A stretch of DNA of 8,771 bases. Origin: an uncultured Saprospiraceae bacterium. Lineage in GTDB: Bacteria; Bacteroidota; Bacteroidia; Chitinophagales; Saprospiraceae. The position numbers and the translations under genes are program-made. Where the stretch lies: contig CALGLY010000117.1 of assembly GCA_937959095.1 (NCBI GenBank), positions 1 to 8,771 on the forward strand, read 5' to 3'. Within the stretch, counting starts at the first letter, position 1, and every line of letters begins with the position of its first letter. Of the stretch, positions 6,644 to 8,771 are shown in pieces. Under the pieces are notes generated by a model. The model made no database searches and had not been told where the DNA came from. It saw nothing but the letters and a program-made list of their open reading frames with translations.

Positions 6644-7549
6644 TTACATTTTTTCTAAAGTAGGTACATAATGCGCGTATTCTGTATTAGCAATGAAGTC
6701 GATTACTTCTTGCTTATTAGAAATCATAGTAGAAAGCTTGGAAGGGGTCACTTTTCGTAGGGACGTTTCTGGCTTCACCGCTTCTATCCCAATCCAATCA
6801 GACATTTTCTGAATCGTTTCTTCACGGCGATCAGGATTGATTAAATCTTGCTCGTAGGAAACATGAAGGTGTTCTTGCCCTTGAAGCATTTCCATCTCAA
6901 AGCTCTTTAAAATTTCCGATTCATTGATGAATTTATAAAGCACTTCAGGATCAAGCTCAAACTGAAGACTTTGCTGTTGCTTACTTCCTTTCTGATTGTG
7001 CCATTTACCTCTATAAAAAGCATAAATGATGGAAAGGGCTTGTTTTGCCTTATTTTCGCGCTCCAGATGGATTAATTTGTAACCTTCTTTATTTACTAAA
7101 CGATCTAGAAAAACCCACTTGTTGATAACATGGGTTTGTACGTTTTTCAATTGATAAGAAAGTAATTTAAATCCATAAGTATCTTGCGTAGAGCATTTTG
7201 CATGGGCTTTTATAAGACCCATTGGTGCAAAATTCCGACGTTTTAGTAATTCTAAATCGCAATGAATATTTGGATTAGAATTAATCAAATCTACGAGCAA
7301 TGTACTACCCGAGCGACCAGAGGTAAAAATGACAAACTTATTAGGTGGATCGAAAGCAGGAACAGCTAAGCGCGTTAGTTTATCTCTCAACTCCAACGGA
7401 TAGCCTAAATAGAACGCTGACGCTTTGTAGCGCAATGTTCCCATCAAGAAGTTTTTCTTAAACCGATCTGATAGTTCTCTCTTCTCTTCCTTCGTTTGCC
7501 CTTGCATAGTTTTCACTGAATCTATTCGCTGCTGTACTGTATTGTCCAT
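6644..7549 (-). CDS. Sulfotransferase family protein (PAPS-dependent)
   Basis: This is a 301-residue protein without a signal peptide or membrane segment, so it is probably cytoplasmic. The 5'-phosphosulfate-binding P-loop is clear at residues 71-85 (KFVIFTSGRSGSTLL), followed by LINSNPNIHCDLELL, which is typical of the sulfotransferase (Sulfotransfer_3/Stf0-like) superfamily. The region GYKLIHLERENKAKQALS (about 156-173) fits the 3'-phosphate-binding motif, with R164 and S173 as likely ligands. SYEQDLINPDR (231-241) and the C-terminal LRKVTPSKLSTMISNKQEV (264-282) match conserved family blocks. The expected reaction transfers sulfate from PAPS to a hydroxyl or amine acceptor such as a polysaccharide, lipid or small molecule. 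The acceptor cannot be read from sequence. No PAPS synthesis genes are nearby. The gene stands alone, convergent with the T9SS gene and divergent from the M28 peptidase. The ATG at 7547-7549 is preceded by a purine-rich AGAAG. Confidence 0.85.
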   Translation of the reverse strand: MDNTVQQRIDSVKTMQGQTKEEKRELSDRFKKNFLMGTLRYKASAFYLGYPLELRDKLTRLAVPAFDPPNKFVIFTSGRSGSTLLVDLINSNPNIHCDLELLKRRNFAPMGLIKAHAKCSTQDTYGFKLLSYQLKNVQTHVINKWVFLDRLVNKEGYKLIHLERENKAKQALSIIYAFYRGKWHNQKGSKQQQSLQFELDPEVLYKFINESEILKSFEMEMLQGQEHLHVSYEQDLINPDRREETIQKMSDWIGIEAVKPETSLRKVTPSKLSTMISNKQEVIDFIANTEYAHYVPTLEKM

Positions 7550-7730
7550 TATAAATCTACTTCTAATTATGAAGAAAGTTGCAAGAATAAGCTTAGCTTA
7601 GTTACTGAATAATCTTAAGTAATAAGTATTATTTTGTATTATACCTATCTCTATTTTCAGGTAATAATTACTAATTTCGACTTTCTAATAGCTTTAAAGT
7701 AACGCAATTAGAATTATATTATTTAGTGTT
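7550..7730. other. AT-rich leader region of the sulfotransferase gene
   Basis: This is the first part of the 404-bp gap between two divergent genes. It must contain the promoter of the minus-strand sulfotransferase, but no sequence matching TAnnTTTG is visible on that strand. Only short AT-rich dyads are seen (GTAATAATTAC near 7661, AATAAGTATT near 7621). I see no small ORF or RNA gene here. Confidence 0.5.
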
Positions 7731-7921
7731 AGGGAGTCGGCAATAAATAAGGTACCCATTATGGCGCAGATATTTTCTTCTTCTAAAGAATTGAAAAAAT
7801 AAGTGCATAGCCTTCGCTACGGACTTATTTTTTCGATTTTTTAGAAGGAAACCCGCCTGCTCCGCTTGTTCGGGCAGGAAGAACAAGTTAGAGTGGGTAG
7901 ATTTTTTTTTGCCGACTCCCT
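7731..7921. repeat. Long palindromic element with 13-bp perfect ends and a 24-bp inner stem
   Basis: The ends AGGGAGTCGGCAA (7731-7743) and TTGCCGACTCCCT (7909-7921) are perfectly complementary, with weaker continuation outwards (GTGTT against AATCAC). TACCCA (7753-7758) pairs with TGGGTA (7894-7899). A 24-bp inner stem joins 7781-7804 with 7823-7846: 22 Watson-Crick pairs plus two that are G-U on the + strand (7788-7839, 7792-7835). The apical loop 7805-7822 can itself pair (GC ATAGC with GCTACG). The right arm is about 20 bases longer because it carries a GC-rich sub-hairpin, CCTGC (7856-7860) with GCAGG (7874-7878). The element ends 32 bp before the M28 start codon. It may be a MITE-like mobile repeat or a structured 5' leader. 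A minus-strand open frame crossing it is not a gene. Confidence 0.75.
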
Positions 7922-7953
7922 TAATCACAAATATATAATATATAACTTTACTG

Positions 7954-8771
7954 ATGAATAAAAGATTCAAATTTATGCGATTCAATTTGTTTTTTTTCAT
8001 ATTTGTTACAATCTGTAATTCTGTAGCATATACTCAAGATAAAGCAAGCGTGCTACAAGAGATGCGCGTAGATGTTATTTACTTAGCGTCGGATTATTTG
8101 CAAGGGCGAGAAACAGGGACAGAAGGAGAAATTTTGGCTGCCCAATATATCACAAAACGATTTCAAGAAATTGGATTACAGCCAAAGGGAGATAAAGACG
8201 GTTATGAGCAAGTATTTGAGTTTTTGCACAGCACCAACCCGCATGAAACAGGTGGAGAAGAACGTACAGGGAAAAATCTAGTTGGTTATTTGGATAATGG
8301 TGCGGTTTCTACGGTCATTATAGGCGCGCACTACGACCATATAGGGCGAGGAGCATTTGGCTCGCGCTACTTGGATGGACCCGTTATTCATAATGGTGCA
8401 GATGATAATGCAAGTGGTATTTCTGCGCTACTTTATTTGGCAGAAGAACTAAAAAAAGCAACTTGGAAAAAAAATAACTACCTTTTCATTGCTTTTTCGG
8501 GGGAGGAATTGGGCTTGTATGGTTCGAAGCACTTTGTGAAAAATCCGACGATAGATTTAAGTACAGTGAACTATATGCTCAATATGGATATGTTAGGTCG
8601 ATTGAAAGAAAATAGCCTTGTCATAAATGGAGCTGGCACATCACCGACTTGGAAAAGTGTCTTTGAACAAATCAAAGAACCTGCACTCGATATCCAGACA
8701 CATGACAGTGGAGTAGGGGCTTCTGATCATACTTCTTTCTATTTGGCTGACTTGCCTGCCTTGCACTTTTT
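7954..8771 (+). CDS. Exported M28 family metallopeptidase, N-terminal part (3' end outside window)
   Basis: A frame opens at ATG 7954 and is still open at the window end, giving 272 codons. A second in-frame ATG at 7975 (Met8) is an alternative start; both leave a Sec signal peptide (basic start, hydrophobic FFFIFVTI, cleavage near NSVA-YTQD, residue 25). The di-zinc site is complete in the visible part: H126 with D128 in GAHYDHIG, D150/D151 in NGADDNASG, catalytic E184 and metal ligand E185 in AFSGEELGLYGS, D212 in MLNMDMLGR, H259 in GASDHTSFY. This is the Zn-dependent aminopeptidase-like M28 family. The N-terminal LQGRETGTEGEILAAQYI block is typical of Bacteroidota members. It probably acts in the periplasm or at the cell surface on peptides. 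Only the last strands and any C-terminal domain are missing. The upstream palindrome (7731-7921) may lie in its promoter or leader. Confidence 0.93.
   Translation, partial: MNKRFKFMRFNLFFFIFVTICNSVAYTQDKASVLQEMRVDVIYLASDYLQGRETGTEGEILAAQYITKRFQEIGLQPKGDKDGYEQVFEFLHSTNPHETGGEERTGKNLVGYLDNGAVSTVIIGAHYDHIGRGAFGSRYLDGPVIHNGADDNASGISALLYLAEELKKATWKKNNYLFIAFSGEELGLYGSKHFVKNPTIDLSTVNYMLNMDMLGRLKENSLVINGAGTSPTWKSVFEQIKEPALDIQTHDSGVGASDHTSFYLADLPALHF

Noticed and set aside
7719..8000. 93-codon minus-strand open frame across the palindromic element
   Set aside because: It runs through the inverted repeats and into the antisense of the M28 signal peptide, has a K/N/L-rich product of no recognisable family, and is a by-product of the A/T runs.

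Overview
The window looks like chromosomal DNA from a low-GC member of the Bacteroidota, most likely a Saprospirales-type marine or aquatic gliding bacterium. The main pointers are a C-terminal type IX secretion (Por) sorting domain, a DUF1501 protein, signal peptides ending in A-Q or A-x-x-Q, very AT-rich intergenic DNA, and start codons without strong Shine-Dalgarno sequences. The placement is inferred from gene content, not from a marker gene.

Layout. Bases 1-894 hold the C-terminal part of a DUF1501 (alkaline-phosphatase-fold) protein whose start lies outside the window. It is followed by a small exported protein, probably an outer-membrane beta-barrel (944-1621). A strong hairpin at 1641-1677 separates this from a convergent minus-strand gene (1683-3557) for a subtilisin-like S8 protease with a C-terminal SPOR domain and no signal peptide. 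Then comes about 1.6 kb of AT-rich, gene-poor DNA (3558-5171). It carries a long imperfect palindrome (about 3592-3770), a 15-bp inverted-repeat pair (3821-3946), short perfect palindromes, two near-identical promoter-like repeats (4389-4406 and 4463-4480) and one doubtful small ORF (4675-4914). A secreted T9SS cargo protein follows (5172-6389), ending at a second convergent hairpin (6520-6557). A minus-strand sulfotransferase (6644-7549) comes next. A second long palindromic element (7731-7921) lies between it and the divergent gene for an exported M28 metallopeptidase (7954 onwards, cut by the window end).

How the genes work together. The genes do not form an obvious operon: orientations are +, +, -, (+), +, -, +. 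Both convergent junctions are closed by hairpins. The common theme is envelope and secreted functions: exported hydrolases, a T9SS cargo, a barrel-like protein and a PAPS-type sulfotransferase. I see no defence island, CRISPR array, transposase, tRNA or rRNA. The items most worth a second look are the two unrelated long palindromic elements and the signal-less subtilase-SPOR fusion. I found no convincing evidence for a wholly new multi-gene system.
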